NCBI GenBank assembly: GCA_018060185.1
Contig: JAGOWQ010000004.1
Coordinates: 17,665 to 81,664 of the forward strand
DNA: 64,000 bases
Direction: 5' to 3'
Source: Leptotrichiaceae bacterium
GTDB lineage: Bacteria; Fusobacteriota; Fusobacteriia; Fusobacteriales; Leptotrichiaceae
Below the pieces are notes generated by a model. It made no database searches. It was not told the DNA's origin and saw nothing but the letters and a program-made list of their open reading frames with translations. A program made the position numbers and the translations under genes. This document shows positions 17,543 to 26,699 of the stretch, piece after piece (position 1 is the first letter of the stretch; each line of letters opens with the position of its first letter).

Positions 17543-19737
17543 TAAACATAGCATTTGTAGGAAATCCCAATGTTGGTAAAACAGCACTTATAAATAACAT
17601 ATCCAATGCTAGTTTAAAAATCGGAAACTGGCCTGGGGTTACTATTGAAAAAAAAGAAGTATTTTTTAAAATAAATAATGATGAAGTAAAGTTAATAGAT
17701 TTACCTGGTATTTATAATTTATCTGTAAGTACTCCTGAAGAAAGAGTAGCAAGAAATTTTCTTTTGGAAGAAAAAATAGATGTAATAATAAATGTAGTTG
17801 ATTCTACATCTTTAGAAAGAAATTTATATTTAACATCTTTATTAAAAGAGATGGGAAAGCCCATAATAATGGCACTAAATTTTTCAGATGAATTTCAAAA
17901 ATTAGGATATAGTCTTGATTTGGAAAAATTTCAAAAACAAATAGGGATTCAAGGGGTCTTTACTAGTGGTCGTACAGGAGCTGGAATATCTGATTTGATA
18001 AGAAGATCCGTAGAATTATCTAAAATAAATGAAAAACAAAGACACATTCCATATAGATTAACTTTTAATAATGATATAGAAGAAGATATAGAAAATGTAA
18101 AGAAAAAAATAGCTGAAAATGAAAAATACAAAGAGATTTTAAAAAAATATCCTTCTGATTGGTTAGCAATAAAAATATTAGAAAATGACACTAATTTATT
18201 GGCATTAATAAAAAATAAATTTAATTTAGATTTAAGAGAAAACACAGATGAGGATAGAAAAAAACTTGAAAAAAGATACGATCTGGAAATTTCTGATTTA
18301 TTAGCTAGAGCAAGATATGGTGCAGTTAGAGGAATCGTTTCTGGAAATTTAAAAAGAGGACATAAAAATAAATTTGAACTTACAGATAAAATTGATAAAA
18401 TTTTACTTAATAAATTTGGTGGTGGAATTGCGTTTTTACTAATAATTTATTCTATGTTTGTCATGATATTCGATGGGAGTTCCCCTTTTATAGACTGGGT
18501 AGATGGATTTTTTAGTAATTTCATTATAAAATATGTAGGGAAATTAATAGAAGGTGTCCCTGATTGGCTATACAGTTTTATAATAGACGGTGTTATATCA
18601 GGTGTAGGTTCTGTTCTTACATTCGTCCCACTTATGTTTTTTATATATTTCTTTATGGCTATATTGGAAGAATGTGGCTATATGGCAAGAGTTGCCTTTA
18701 TATTGAATAAAATAATGACAAAAGTAGGACTTTCAGGTAAGGCTTTTATACCTATGTTAGTTGGGTTTGGTTGTACAGTTCCTGCCATTTACGCCACAAG
18801 AACTTTAGAAAATGAAAAAACTAGAAGACTAACTGGTGTAATATCTACATTTATGTCATGTGGAGCAAGATTACCAGTATTTTCTCTCCTTGCAGTTGCA
18901 TTTTTTAGTAAAAATGCAGCATTGGTAGTTGTTTCAATTTATGTAATGGGTATTTTAACTGCTATTTTAGCTGCTTTTATATTAAAAAGATTCGATTATT
19001 TTAAAGGAGATAATACAGAATTATTAATCGAATTACCACCATACAGATTACCAAGCTTTAAAGTAGTTTGGAATAGTATGAAAATTAAAACTTTATCTTA
19101 TGTAAAAAAAGCCACTACTGTAATATTAGCTATATTACTAGTTATATGGGTTTTAAGTTACTTCCCTAATAATAATGATGTAGAGACTTCATATTTAGGT
19201 CAAATGTCAAAAGTTGTTCAACCTATATTCAAACCGACTGGATTTGGAGATAGATGGGAGCCTGTTGCTTCTATTGTTCCGAGTATAATAGCCAAAGAAA
19301 CAGTTGTCGGATTTTTAGGTCAAGTATTATTAACTTCTCAGGAAAATGATGAAGAGCTAGAATATAATTTTAGTGAAGACGTGAAAGGACAAATAATTGG
19401 GTTAAAAGACGCTTTTATAAGCTCTATAAAATCTTTAGGAAATATAAGTAAATTTCAAATAGATACTTTAACATTATCTGATGAAGAAACTCTAGAAGAA
19501 GATGCTGGAGGAAATATTATCCCTGCCATAAGAAGTCTATGGAACGATAGATTAGGCCCAATAAGAGCGTATTCATTTATGATATACGTACTTTTAGTAG
19601 TCCCTTGTGCTGTATCATTAGGAGCTTTAAAACAAGAATTTGGATGGAAATTAATGACTTTTCAAGTAATATCTTTATTAATATTACCTTACATAGCATC
19701 TGTATTATTTTTCAACATAGCTAAATTATTAGTTTAG
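17539..19737 (+). CDS. feoB: Ferrous iron transporter FeoB
   Basis: Fe(II) permease with an N-terminal G protein. G1 is GNPNVGKT at residues 7-14, the NWPGVTIEKKE switch follows, G3 is DLPGIYN and G4 is ALNFSDEF, where the usual NxxD is NFSD. About residues 290-732 are the membrane domain, with the two gate motifs around GFGCTVPA and SCGARLPV. Length 732 fits. It is followed by a small Cys-rich membrane protein typical of feo operons. AGGTG inside feoA supports the start. Confidence 0.95.
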   Translation: MINIAFVGNPNVGKTALINNISNASLKIGNWPGVTIEKKEVFFKINNDEVKLIDLPGIYNLSVSTPEERVARNFLLEEKIDVIINVVDSTSLERNLYLTSLLKEMGKPIIMALNFSDEFQKLGYSLDLEKFQKQIGIQGVFTSGRTGAGISDLIRRSVELSKINEKQRHIPYRLTFNNDIEEDIENVKKKIAENEKYKEILKKYPSDWLAIKILENDTNLLALIKNKFNLDLRENTDEDRKKLEKRYDLEISDLLARARYGAVRGIVSGNLKRGHKNKFELTDKIDKILLNKFGGGIAFLLIIYSMFVMIFDGSSPFIDWVDGFFSNFIIKYVGKLIEGVPDWLYSFIIDGVISGVGSVLTFVPLMFFIYFFMAILEECGYMARVAFILNKIMTKVGLSGKAFIPMLVGFGCTVPAIYATRTLENEKTRRLTGVISTFMSCGARLPVFSLLAVAFFSKNAALVVVSIYVMGILTAILAAFILKRFDYFKGDNTELLIELPPYRLPSFKVVWNSMKIKTLSYVKKATTVILAILLVIWVLSYFPNNNDVETSYLGQMSKVVQPIFKPTGFGDRWEPVASIVPSIIAKETVVGFLGQVLLTSQENDEELEYNFSEDVKGQIIGLKDAFISSIKSLGNISKFQIDTLTLSDEETLEEDAGGNIIPAIRSLWNDRLGPIRAYSFMIYVLLVVPCAVSLGALKQEFGWKLMTFQVISLLILPYIASVLFFNIAKLLV

Positions 19738-19782
19738 ATAAAATAAAAAATTAATTATAATTTTAGATGGAGATGATTTGAA

Positions 19783-19959
19783 ATGAAAACGATAATTGTA
19801 GGATTAGTAGCTTCATTAATAATTTTTTTAGTGTTTAAAAAAATTTATAAAGACTATAAAAAAAATAAAAATTTTTGTGGAACAGACTGCTGTAGTTGTA
19901 ATTCAATATATAACTGCGATATTTCTAAAATAAATGAAAATAATAAGAAGTTAAAATAA
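19783..19959 (+). CDS. FeoB-associated Cys-rich membrane protein
   Basis: A 58-residue ORF: one membrane helix (residues 4-18), a Lys-rich stretch and a Cys cluster, CGTDCCSC, plus a further Cys in YNCD. This small protein type is often encoded right after feoB and may help Fe(II) passage, in the way FeoC or other accessory proteins do; its function is not proven. GGAG lies upstream of the ATG, and the gene is 45 bases after feoB, before a terminator. Confidence 0.8.
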   Translation: MKTIIVGLVASLIIFLVFKKIYKDYKKNKNFCGTDCCSCNSIYNCDISKINENNKKLK

Positions 19960-19993
19960 ACAATAGAAATATTAATTTATTCATGTATAAAAT

Positions 19994-20033
19994 AAAAAAG
20001 ATTATTAGTAATATTTAATTAATAATCTTTTTT
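19994..20033. terminator. Bidirectional terminator between feo and rib operons
   Basis: A 14-bp stem, AAAAAAGATTATTA with its complement, has a T run on each strand's exit side. It serves feoAB on the plus strand and ribBA on the minus strand. Confidence 0.85.
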
Positions 20034-20039
20034 TATTTT

Positions 20040-21254
20040 TTAAAACTTCTGCTCTAACATATGGCCCATTTTCTCTTTTTTTGTTTTTAAATAATTTTTA
20101 TCTACATCATTATGTTCTATCTCTATGGGCTCTCTGTCTAAAACTTTTACTCCATATGTTTTTAATCCTTCTATTTTAGAAGGATTATTTGTTTTTAAAG
20201 AAATAGATTTTATCCCTAAATCTTTTATAATTTGAGATGCCACAGCATAATCTCTCAAATCATTTTCAAAACCTAGTTTATGATTAGCTTCCACAGTATC
20301 ATATCCTTTATCTTGAAGTCTATAAGCCTTTAATTTATTCAATATTCCTATTCCTCTTCCTTCTTGCCTTAAATAAATTACAACTCCTTCACCTTTTTCT
20401 TCTATTTCATTTAATGCTCTATGGAGTTGATCCTGACAATCACATCTTTTAGACCCAAATACATCTCCTGTAAGACATTCTGAATGAAGTCTTACACTTA
20501 TATTTTCTTTTCCTTTTACAATACCTTTTACAATAGCTATGTATTCTTTATTTTCAATTTTATCACTATACCCTCTAAAAATGAATTCTCCAAACTTTGT
20601 TTGAATACTAGCTCCTGCCTCATTTTTCACCAATTTTTCATTTGTTTTTCTATATAAAATTAGATCATCTATTGTTATTATTTTCAAATTATGTTTTTTA
20701 CAAAACTCAAAAAGTTCGTCTCTTCTAGACATTGTTCCATCTTGATTTAATATTTCCATTATAACTCCTACAGGAGAAAATCCTGCAAGTCTTGCTAAAT
20801 CAACAGCAGCTTCAGTATGCCCTTTTCTTTCTATTACTCCACCATTTTTTGCTATTAATGGAAATATATGACCTGGCTTTTTAAAATCTTTACTCTTTTT
20901 TCTCGTATCTGATAAATCTAAAATTGTTTTTAATCTATCTCCAGTTGAAATACCTGTTGTTGTACCTTCTAAAGAATCCACAGAAATAGTAAAAGCCGTT
21001 CCATGGCTATCTGTATTATTATCTGTCATAAGGTCAATATCTAATTCAGCTGCTCTTTCTTCAGTAAGAGGAACACACATAAGACCTCTTGCTTCATTAA
21101 TCATAAAATTTATCCATTCGTAACTTGCTTTTTCAGCTGGAAGGACCAAATCTCCTTCATTTTCTCTATCTTCATCATCAACGACAACTATTGGAATCCC
21201 ATTTTTTAAATCTTCCAGTGCCTCTTCAACAAGATTGAATTTTTTTATTCCCAT
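20040..21254 (-). CDS. ribBA: Bifunctional DHBP synthase / GTP cyclohydrolase II
   Basis: Two riboflavin enzymes in one chain. Residues 1-200 are DHBP synthase (acidic metal site VVDDEDRENEGD, and GHTEAAVDLARLAG). Residues 205-404 are GTP cyclohydrolase II, with its zinc cysteines in HSECLTGDVFGSKRCDC and catalytic RQEGRGIG. A GTG three codons upstream is in frame but overlaps the AGGAG ribosome site, so I place the start at the ATG of MGIKKFN. It is the last gene of the rib operon, next to a bidirectional terminator. Confidence 0.95.
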   Translation of the reverse strand: MGIKKFNLVEEALEDLKNGIPIVVVDDEDRENEGDLVLPAEKASYEWINFMINEARGLMCVPLTEERAAELDIDLMTDNNTDSHGTAFTISVDSLEGTTTGISTGDRLKTILDLSDTRKKSKDFKKPGHIFPLIAKNGGVIERKGHTEAAVDLARLAGFSPVGVIMEILNQDGTMSRRDELFEFCKKHNLKIITIDDLILYRKTNEKLVKNEAGASIQTKFGEFIFRGYSDKIENKEYIAIVKGIVKGKENISVRLHSECLTGDVFGSKRCDCQDQLHRALNEIEEKGEGVVIYLRQEGRGIGILNKLKAYRLQDKGYDTVEANHKLGFENDLRDYAVASQIIKDLGIKSISLKTNNPSKIEGLKTYGVKVLDREPIEIEHNDVDKNYLKTKKEKMGHMLEQKF

Positions 21255-21278
21255 ATTTATCACTCCTGATTATTCAGC

Positions 21279-21947
21279 TTAAAATCCGTTTTTATATAAA
21301 AATTCTCTTGTAATTTCGGATTTATTTTCTTCTTTTTCTATATTATTAAATTTTATTATTTTTTCTATATATTTACCAAAAAGATCAGTTTCTATATTTA
21401 CAAAATCACCTATTTTTTTTCTACCTAATACTATATTTTCTAAAGTATGAGGGATTAAAGACACCGTAAATACACCTAATTCATCTTTTACATTAATTAC
21501 TGTAAGGCTAGCTCCATCTATAGTAACTCTTCCTTTTTCTACTACATATTTTATATTATTTTTATGTTTTTCTTCCAATTGAAATTCATATAATTTTGCT
21601 ATTCCTTTAGGAGTGATAGATAAAATTTTTGCTTCACAATCTATATCTCCCATTACAAGATGTCCACCTAAAAATGTTGTAAGAGTAAGAGATTTTTCTA
21701 AATTTACTTTATTCCCTGAAGTCGCTCTTTTTAATCCACTTCTTTCTATAGTTTCGTACATAACATCAGCTGTAAAAGTATTTTTATTAAATTCAGTAAC
21801 AGTTAAACAAATCCCATTTACTGCTATACTGTCACCTATTTTTACATTTTTAATAACACTATTTCCTTTTATTGTTATTCTCAAACTCGTATCTTTCCTT
21901 GATATATTTGCTATTTCACCCATTTCTTCTACTAATCCTGTGAACAT
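21279..21947 (-). CDS. ribE: Riboflavin synthase alpha chain
   Basis: Dismutates two 6,7-dimethyl-8-ribityllumazine molecules to riboflavin. It shows two lumazine-binding repeats: MFTGLVEEMGEI...INGICLTV in the first and GGHLVMGDIDCEA...IDGASLTVI in the second. 222 residues, normal length with a slightly extended Lys/Glu-rich tail. AGGAG precedes the ATG. Located between ribD and ribBA. Confidence 0.95.
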   Translation of the reverse strand: MFTGLVEEMGEIANISRKDTSLRITIKGNSVIKNVKIGDSIAVNGICLTVTEFNKNTFTADVMYETIERSGLKRATSGNKVNLEKSLTLTTFLGGHLVMGDIDCEAKILSITPKGIAKLYEFQLEEKHKNNIKYVVEKGRVTIDGASLTVINVKDELGVFTVSLIPHTLENIVLGRKKIGDFVNIETDLFGKYIEKIIKFNNIEKEENKSEITREFLYKNGF

Positions 21948-21963
21948 TGTATACTCCTATTTT

Positions 21964-23073
21964 CTAATTATATTTTTTCATATAAAATTCCATCCCTATA
22001 TTTTCACCATAAATGTTATTTTTAACATTTTTAAGTGTAATTACTTCATCCATTTCTTCTGGTTCAAACCCAGAAATAAATGCCTTGGCATTATTATCTC
22101 CAAATATTTTGTTTGCAATAAATATTTCTCCACCATCTATTGCCTTTTCTTCAAAAGCCAGTGATATAAGTTTTTCTCCACCTTCAAGAAGTACAGAATC
22201 TATTCCTAATTTACCTATTTTTTCTAGTATCTCTCTCATAATAAATTTCTTTCTTTTTAAATAAATGAATTTTATATTATAATTTTTCTTTAAATTTTTT
22301 TGTTTTATACTATTTTTGAATACTTCTGAAGTTATAATAATCGTTTTTTCATCACTATTATTACTGATTACATTAAATTTATCCGTTATTTTCAAATTGG
22401 GATCTATCACTATTCTATAAGGATTTTTCCCATATTTCATATTTGATATTAAACTTGGATTATCCATAATAACTGTATTTATTCCAACCATTATTCCCAT
22501 AAATTTATTTCTATAGTACTGTACCTTTTCTCGAGCTTCACTATTTGTTATCCATTTTGAAATTCCATTAGACAATGCTATTTTACCATCTAAAGTTATT
22601 CCGCATTTTAAAAATAAATAAGGAGTTTTTGTTTTTATATATTTAAAAAATACCTGATTTAACTCATCGCACTCATCTTTTAAAACATCTTCTATTACTT
22701 CTATTCCTGCTTTTTTAAGCATAGATACACCTTTTCCTGAAACTTCAGGATTTGGATCTCTTGATCCTATAATGCATTTTTTTATTCCCATATCTATTAT
22801 CTTTTGAGCACAAGGTGGCGTTTTTCCATGATGTGAACACGGCTCTAATGTAACATAAATAGTAGCTCCTTTAGCATTTATACCTGCTTCATCTAGAGAA
22901 TACACTTCTGAATGAGCACCTCCAAAAAATTTATGATACCCTTTTCCAATTACTTTATTATCTTTTACAACAATAGATCCAACTAAAGGATTTGGATTTA
23001 CACTTCCAATGCCTTTTTTTGCAAGTTCCAAAGCCATTTTCATATATTTTATATCATTTTCATTTATTTTCAT
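21964..23073 (-). CDS. ribD: Riboflavin deaminase-reductase
   Basis: Two domains. The N-terminal zinc deaminase carries AHSEVYSL and the TLEPCSHHGKTPPC motif near residues 75-90. The C-terminal reductase starts around residue 145 (LKCGITLDGKIA). Together they convert the GTP cyclohydrolase product towards the ribitylaminouracil precursor. Length 369 matches RibD. The ribosome site before this ATG is weak (TAGGTTA), and the gene starts seven bases after the ribH stop, so it probably relies on translational coupling. Confidence 0.95.
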   Translation of the reverse strand: MKINENDIKYMKMALELAKKGIGSVNPNPLVGSIVVKDNKVIGKGYHKFFGGAHSEVYSLDEAGINAKGATIYVTLEPCSHHGKTPPCAQKIIDMGIKKCIIGSRDPNPEVSGKGVSMLKKAGIEVIEDVLKDECDELNQVFFKYIKTKTPYLFLKCGITLDGKIALSNGISKWITNSEAREKVQYYRNKFMGIMVGINTVIMDNPSLISNMKYGKNPYRIVIDPNLKITDKFNVISNNSDEKTIIITSEVFKNSIKQKNLKKNYNIKFIYLKRKKFIMREILEKIGKLGIDSVLLEGGEKLISLAFEEKAIDGGEIFIANKIFGDNNAKAFISGFEPEEMDEVITLKNVKNNIYGENIGMEFYMKKYN

Positions 23074-23080
23074 TTTAACA

Positions 23081-23545
23081 TTAACCTATAGTTCTAATAA
23101 GATTTATCATTTCAATAGCACTAAATGCAGCTTCTGAGCCTTTATTTCCAGCTTTTGTTCCAGCTCTTTCTATGGCTTCTTCTATATTATTTGTAGTTAA
23201 TACACCAAATATTACAGGTATATCACTTTGTAAAGATAATTGTGCTACTCCTTTTGATACCTCTGAACATACATAGTCAAAATGAGGAGTAGATCCTTTT
23301 ATTACCGCTCCTAAAGTTATTATAGCATTATATTTTCCTGTATCTATCATTTTTTTCGTTATTAATGGTATCTCAAATGCACCAGGAACCCAAGCAATAC
23401 TAATGTCGTCTTCGTTTACTTCATTTCTATTCAGAACATCTAAAGCTCCTCCTACTAATTTTGAAGTAATAAATTCATTGAACCTTCCTGCTACTATTCC
23501 TATTTTTATTCCTTTTCCGTCAAATTTCCCTTCAAATGTTTTCAT
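23081..23545 (-). CDS. ribH: 6,7-dimethyl-8-ribityllumazine synthase
   Basis: 154 residues with the lumazine synthase motifs [33 protein letters not shown] and GVLTT. It condenses the pyrimidine precursor with the DHBP-derived four-carbon unit and usually assembles into a 60-mer or pentamers. It is unusual in being the first gene of the operon; ribDEAH order, with ribH last, is more common. GGAGG precedes the ATG, 28 bases downstream of the riboswitch terminator. Confidence 0.95.
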   Translation of the reverse strand: MKTFEGKFDGKGIKIGIVAGRFNEFITSKLVGGALDVLNRNEVNEDDISIAWVPGAFEIPLITKKMIDTGKYNAIITLGAVIKGSTPHFDYVCSEVSKGVAQLSLQSDIPVIFGVLTTNNIEEAIERAGTKAGNKGSEAAFSAIEMINLIRTIG

Positions 23546-23572
23546 TTTTTCCTCCTAAATTAATATTTAAAT

Positions 23573-23596
23573 AAAAAAACTGGATTAAGAACCCAG
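23573..23596 (-). terminator. Terminator of the FMN riboswitch
   Basis: CTGGGTT and AATCCAG form a 7-bp stem, including one G-U pair, with a 3-base loop and a seven-T tail on the minus strand. It is placed between the aptamer and ribH as the expression platform. Confidence 0.8.
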
Positions 23597-23682
23597 GGAC
23601 AATTAAAAATATTGTAGATAACAATTAGAAAATATAACTTATCAAAAAACGATACTTAGATCTAATACTTTCTAATTATTAA

Positions 23683-23817
23683 CATATTCTACTTCTTTCA
23701 TCTAGACTATACACTATCGGTACTGGAATCTAACCAGTTCATACTACTCAAATAAATTAATTATTCTTTTGTTCGTGGACTTTACCACCGGTCGGGAATT
23801 TCACCCTGCCCTGAAGT
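23683..23817 (-). ncRNA. FMN riboswitch (RFN element) aptamer
   Basis: On the minus strand the conserved RFN cores are plain: AGGGCAGGGTGAAATTCCC, then GACCGGTGGTAAAGTCCACGA, and the 3' segment GATGAAAGAAGTAG. The variable arms between them are AT-rich. Together with the terminator just before ribH, this should stop transcription of ribH-D-E-BA when FMN is plentiful. Confidence 0.95.
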
Positions 23818-23836
23818 TTATTTTTTATCTGATTAT

Positions 23837-23865
23837 ATGTTACTATTTTTTATATGATTTGTCAA
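23837..23865 (-). promoter_or_regulatory. Promoter of the rib operon
   Basis: TTGACA and TAACAT spaced by 17 bases on the minus strand, directly upstream of the FMN aptamer. Confidence 0.65.
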
Positions 23866-23932
23866 CTTTTATTTTTTATTAAATTTTTAAATACTCGTAA
23901 CTATATTTAAATTTTAAATTATCTCTTGATAT

Positions 23933-23987
23933 AAAAAAACTGACCCCATAAAGCATTCCTTTTTTAGGTTTAACTTTCTGGTAGTCA
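23933..23987 (-). terminator. Terminator of the metQNI operon
   Basis: A long imperfect hairpin: TGAC, CCA and AAAG pair with CTTT, TGG and GTCA, with an inner CCT-AGG stem, followed by seven T on the minus strand. It starts about 20 bases after the metI stop. Confidence 0.7.
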
Positions 23988-24009
23988 TTTGTTTTTTATA
24001 TTTTATATT

Positions 24010-24669
24010 CTATCTTTTATCTATTTTTCTTGCTATATAGTCTCCAGGTATTTGGATTAAAAATACTATTATTGTTAACATTATTGTAGCAGTCCACATA
24101 ATCAACCTATCATAAGACTGGTATGCTTGCTGAGCTATTCCTCCAAGACCTCCCGCAGCTATGGCAATTCCAGCTACTGCTGTATTTGATAGTAGAGTTA
24201 CTGATGTAATTGTCAATCCAGATATTATTGCTGGTTTTGCTTCAGGAAATAAAAATTTTGTAATAATTTGCCACGTATTTGCTCCCATAGCTTTAGCAGC
24301 TTCTATAACTCCAGTGTTTACTTCTCTTAAAGCCATATACATTATTCTCGCAAAAAATGGAGACATAGTAAAAACTAATGTAGGTATAGCCGCATTTATC
24401 CCTATAATTCTACCTGTTAATAATTTTGTAATAGGGACCATTATTACTATCAATATTACATAAGGAATAGATCTAAGAATATTTATCATACTTGAAATAC
24501 CTCTATTTAATCTAAGATTTTCATGTAATCCACCTTCTTCAGTAAGATATAAAATCAAACCTAAAGCCAATCCTACAATAAATATTATTATCCCTGAAAA
24601 TATCATCATATAAAAAGTATCTAATGCTGCCTCTAACATTTTATCCCAAGGTATTTGTGATAAATCCAT
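24010..24669 (-). CDS. metI: Methionine ABC transporter permease
   Basis: 219 residues with five or six membrane helices and the inner-membrane coupling loop (EAAKAMGANTWQIITKFLFPEA) that binds the ATPase. The LRSIPYVILI segment is characteristic of MetI. Works with MetN and MetQ to import methionine. Its ATG abuts the metN stop, with GGAGGTG inside metN, so translation is coupled. Last gene of the operon. Confidence 0.92.
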   Translation of the reverse strand: MDLSQIPWDKMLEAALDTFYMMIFSGIIIFIVGLALGLILYLTEEGGLHENLRLNRGISSMINILRSIPYVILIVIMVPITKLLTGRIIGINAAIPTLVFTMSPFFARIMYMALREVNTGVIEAAKAMGANTWQIITKFLFPEAKPAIISGLTITSVTLLSNTAVAGIAIAAGGLGGIAQQAYQSYDRLIMWTATIMLTIIVFLIQIPGDYIARKIDKR

Positions 24670-25692
24670 TTATATCACCTCCGTCGTTACATTGTAATTA
24701 GCATTCAAATATTTTTTTACATTTTCTTGTAATTCATCTTCACCAATAATTTGGAGATTTATTTTAACATAATTTCCCTCTTTAGTAATTACTATCGATA
24801 CATGAAGAACCTGAATCACTGCATCAGGAAATTGTCTAGCAAGTGTACTCACAATAGGAGCGTTTATATCTTCTGCTATAAATCTAAATGAATAAACAAC
24901 ACTATTTGGATATTTCTCTTTAAAAACTCTAACAACCTCTTCAGATTGCTCATTATCATCAATTTGGTTCAAAAACCTTTTTGTTACATTTGATTTTGGA
25001 TTATGGAACACTTTTATAACAGAGCCTGACTCAACCACTCCTCCTGCCTCCATAACTGCAACCTTATGACATATCTTTTCTATAACATGCATTTCATGTG
25101 TTATTAACACTATAGTTAATCCTAATTTTTCATTTATTTCAACTAATAAATCTAGTATTTGGTCTGTAGTTTCAGGGTCAAGCGCACTCGTTGCCTCGTC
25201 TGCTAAAATCATCTTAGGATCGTTAGCTAATGCTCTTGCTATACCCACTCTTTGTTTTTGACCACCACTAAGTTCACTTGGATAAAAATCTTCTTTACCT
25301 TCTAGTCCTACCAATTTTACTAATTCAGTTGCTTTCTCTATCATCTTATCTTTTTTTTCTCCAGATAATTCCATTGGAAGCATTATATTTTCTAAAACTG
25401 TTCTAGACCAAAGTAAATTGAAATGTTGGAAAATCATTCCTATTTTTTTTCTCTCTTCTCTTAAATCTTTAGCCGATAAATCAGTCAAAGATTTTCCATC
25501 AAATATAACTTTACCAGAAGTAGGGACTTCTAATAAATTAAATAATCTAACTAAAGTACTTTTACCCGCTCCACTATATCCAATAATTCCATAAATCTCA
25601 CCTTTTTTTATTTCTAAAGTTGTTTCTTTTACAGCTTGTACAACATTATTTTTTTGGATATATTCTTTGGTAACGTTTTCTAATTTTATCAT
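24670..25692 (-). CDS. metN: Methionine ABC transporter ATPase
   Basis: ABC ATPase with Walker A GYSGAGKST (residues 37-45), signature LSGGQKQR and Walker B MILADEATSALD. Residues 255-340 form the C-terminal NIL domain, which in MetN binds methionine and gives trans-inhibition, so transport may be feedback-controlled. Length 340 matches MetN. AGGAGGG precedes the ATG. Confidence 0.93.
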   Translation of the reverse strand: MIKLENVTKEYIQKNNVVQAVKETTLEIKKGEIYGIIGYSGAGKSTLVRLFNLLEVPTSGKVIFDGKSLTDLSAKDLREERKKIGMIFQHFNLLWSRTVLENIMLPMELSGEKKDKMIEKATELVKLVGLEGKEDFYPSELSGGQKQRVGIARALANDPKMILADEATSALDPETTDQILDLLVEINEKLGLTIVLITHEMHVIEKICHKVAVMEAGGVVESGSVIKVFHNPKSNVTKRFLNQIDDNEQSEEVVRVFKEKYPNSVVYSFRFIAEDINAPIVSTLARQFPDAVIQVLHVSIVITKEGNYVKINLQIIGEDELQENVKKYLNANYNVTTEVI

Positions 25693-25716
25693 ATATCACC
25701 CTCCTAACCTAGCAAA

Positions 25717-26529
25717 TTAATTAGCTGGTATAACTTTATCATTATATTTTTCTTTTATAAAATCTGAAGTTTCTTTTGATTTCAGCAATTCAACCAATGC
25801 TTTTATACCTTCTTTTGTTTCATCTCCTGATTTTACTACTAATAAGTTTACAAATCTTTCAGATTTTTCAACATTTTCAACTAATATAGAATCTTTTAAA
25901 GGATTTAATTTTGCCTGTAATGCATAATTTGCATTTATAAATATTGCATCCCCTTCTCCAGATGTATATAATTGTGGCAATAATGAAGGTTGTACTTGTT
26001 TAAATTTTAAGTTTTTTGGATTTTCTAGTATATTTTTATCAAACTCTTGAAGAGAAGTAACCTCAACTTTTACTCCATCTTTAAATTTCAATACCCCTGC
26101 ATCTGATAATAATTTCAATGATCTTCCTTGATTTGCAGCTGTATTTGGCACTATAATTTCAGCATTTTGAGGTAAATCTTTTACATCTTTTATTTTTGTA
26201 GAATACATTCCAAATGGCTCCAAATGAACACCAACAGCTTCTACAAAATTTGCTTTTTGATCTTCATTATATCTAGCTAAAGTTCCTCTATGTTGTAGAT
26301 AATTTGCATCTACAGATCCTTCTTTTAATGCATTATTCCCTATAACTACATCACTTACTACCATTATTTCTAAATCAAATCCTTTTTCCTTTAATTTTGG
26401 TTTTAAAAATTCCAATATTTCGGCATGAGGTGTTGCTGTTGCCGCTATCGTTATTTTATTTTCTTTCTTTGAACAAGATAAAATCACTGTCATTAACAAT
26501 ACTAATACAATTAAACTTATTTTTTTCAT
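25717..26529 (-). CDS. metQ: Methionine-binding lipoprotein
   Basis: NlpA/MetQ-family lipoprotein that captures methionine outside the inner membrane. The N-terminus MKKISLIVLVLLMTVILSC is a lipoprotein signal with Cys19 as lipidation site; the core shows IAATATPHAEIL and AVGVHLEPFGMYS. A longer frame adds 14 residues, but GGAGG lies seven bases before the MKKIS codon, so I start there (270 residues). First gene of metQ-N-I. Confidence 0.92.
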   Translation of the reverse strand: MKKISLIVLVLLMTVILSCSKKENKITIAATATPHAEILEFLKPKLKEKGFDLEIMVVSDVVIGNNALKEGSVDANYLQHRGTLARYNEDQKANFVEAVGVHLEPFGMYSTKIKDVKDLPQNAEIIVPNTAANQGRSLKLLSDAGVLKFKDGVKVEVTSLQEFDKNILENPKNLKFKQVQPSLLPQLYTSGEGDAIFINANYALQAKLNPLKDSILVENVEKSERFVNLLVVKSGDETKEGIKALVELLKSKETSDFIKEKYNDKVIPAN

Positions 26530-26556
26530 TTTTATACCTCCAACTTTTAAATTTTT

Positions 26557-26584
26557 ATTATAAAGTATCATATCACATTTCTAA
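26557..26584 (-). promoter_or_regulatory. Promoter of metQNI
   Basis: TTAGAA and TATAAT with a 16-base spacer on the minus strand. I found no SAM riboswitch or T-box between it and metQ. Confidence 0.6.
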
Positions 26585-26699
26585 TGATTAATATAATATA
26601 TATTTTTTATGAAATCGATAATTTTTTTAAATGTTTATTTTTAATATAATATTATTTTAAAAGATTGTAAGTATTTCTATATTTTTACTTGTAGATTAG

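Noticed and set aside
23933..23987. Riboswitch or tRNA-like fold after metI
   Set aside because: The long hairpin ends in a T run right after the metI stop, so a plain terminator is enough; the tRNA pattern is absent.
26530..26699. SAM riboswitch upstream of metQ
   Set aside because: No S-box core, and no terminator between promoter and metQ.
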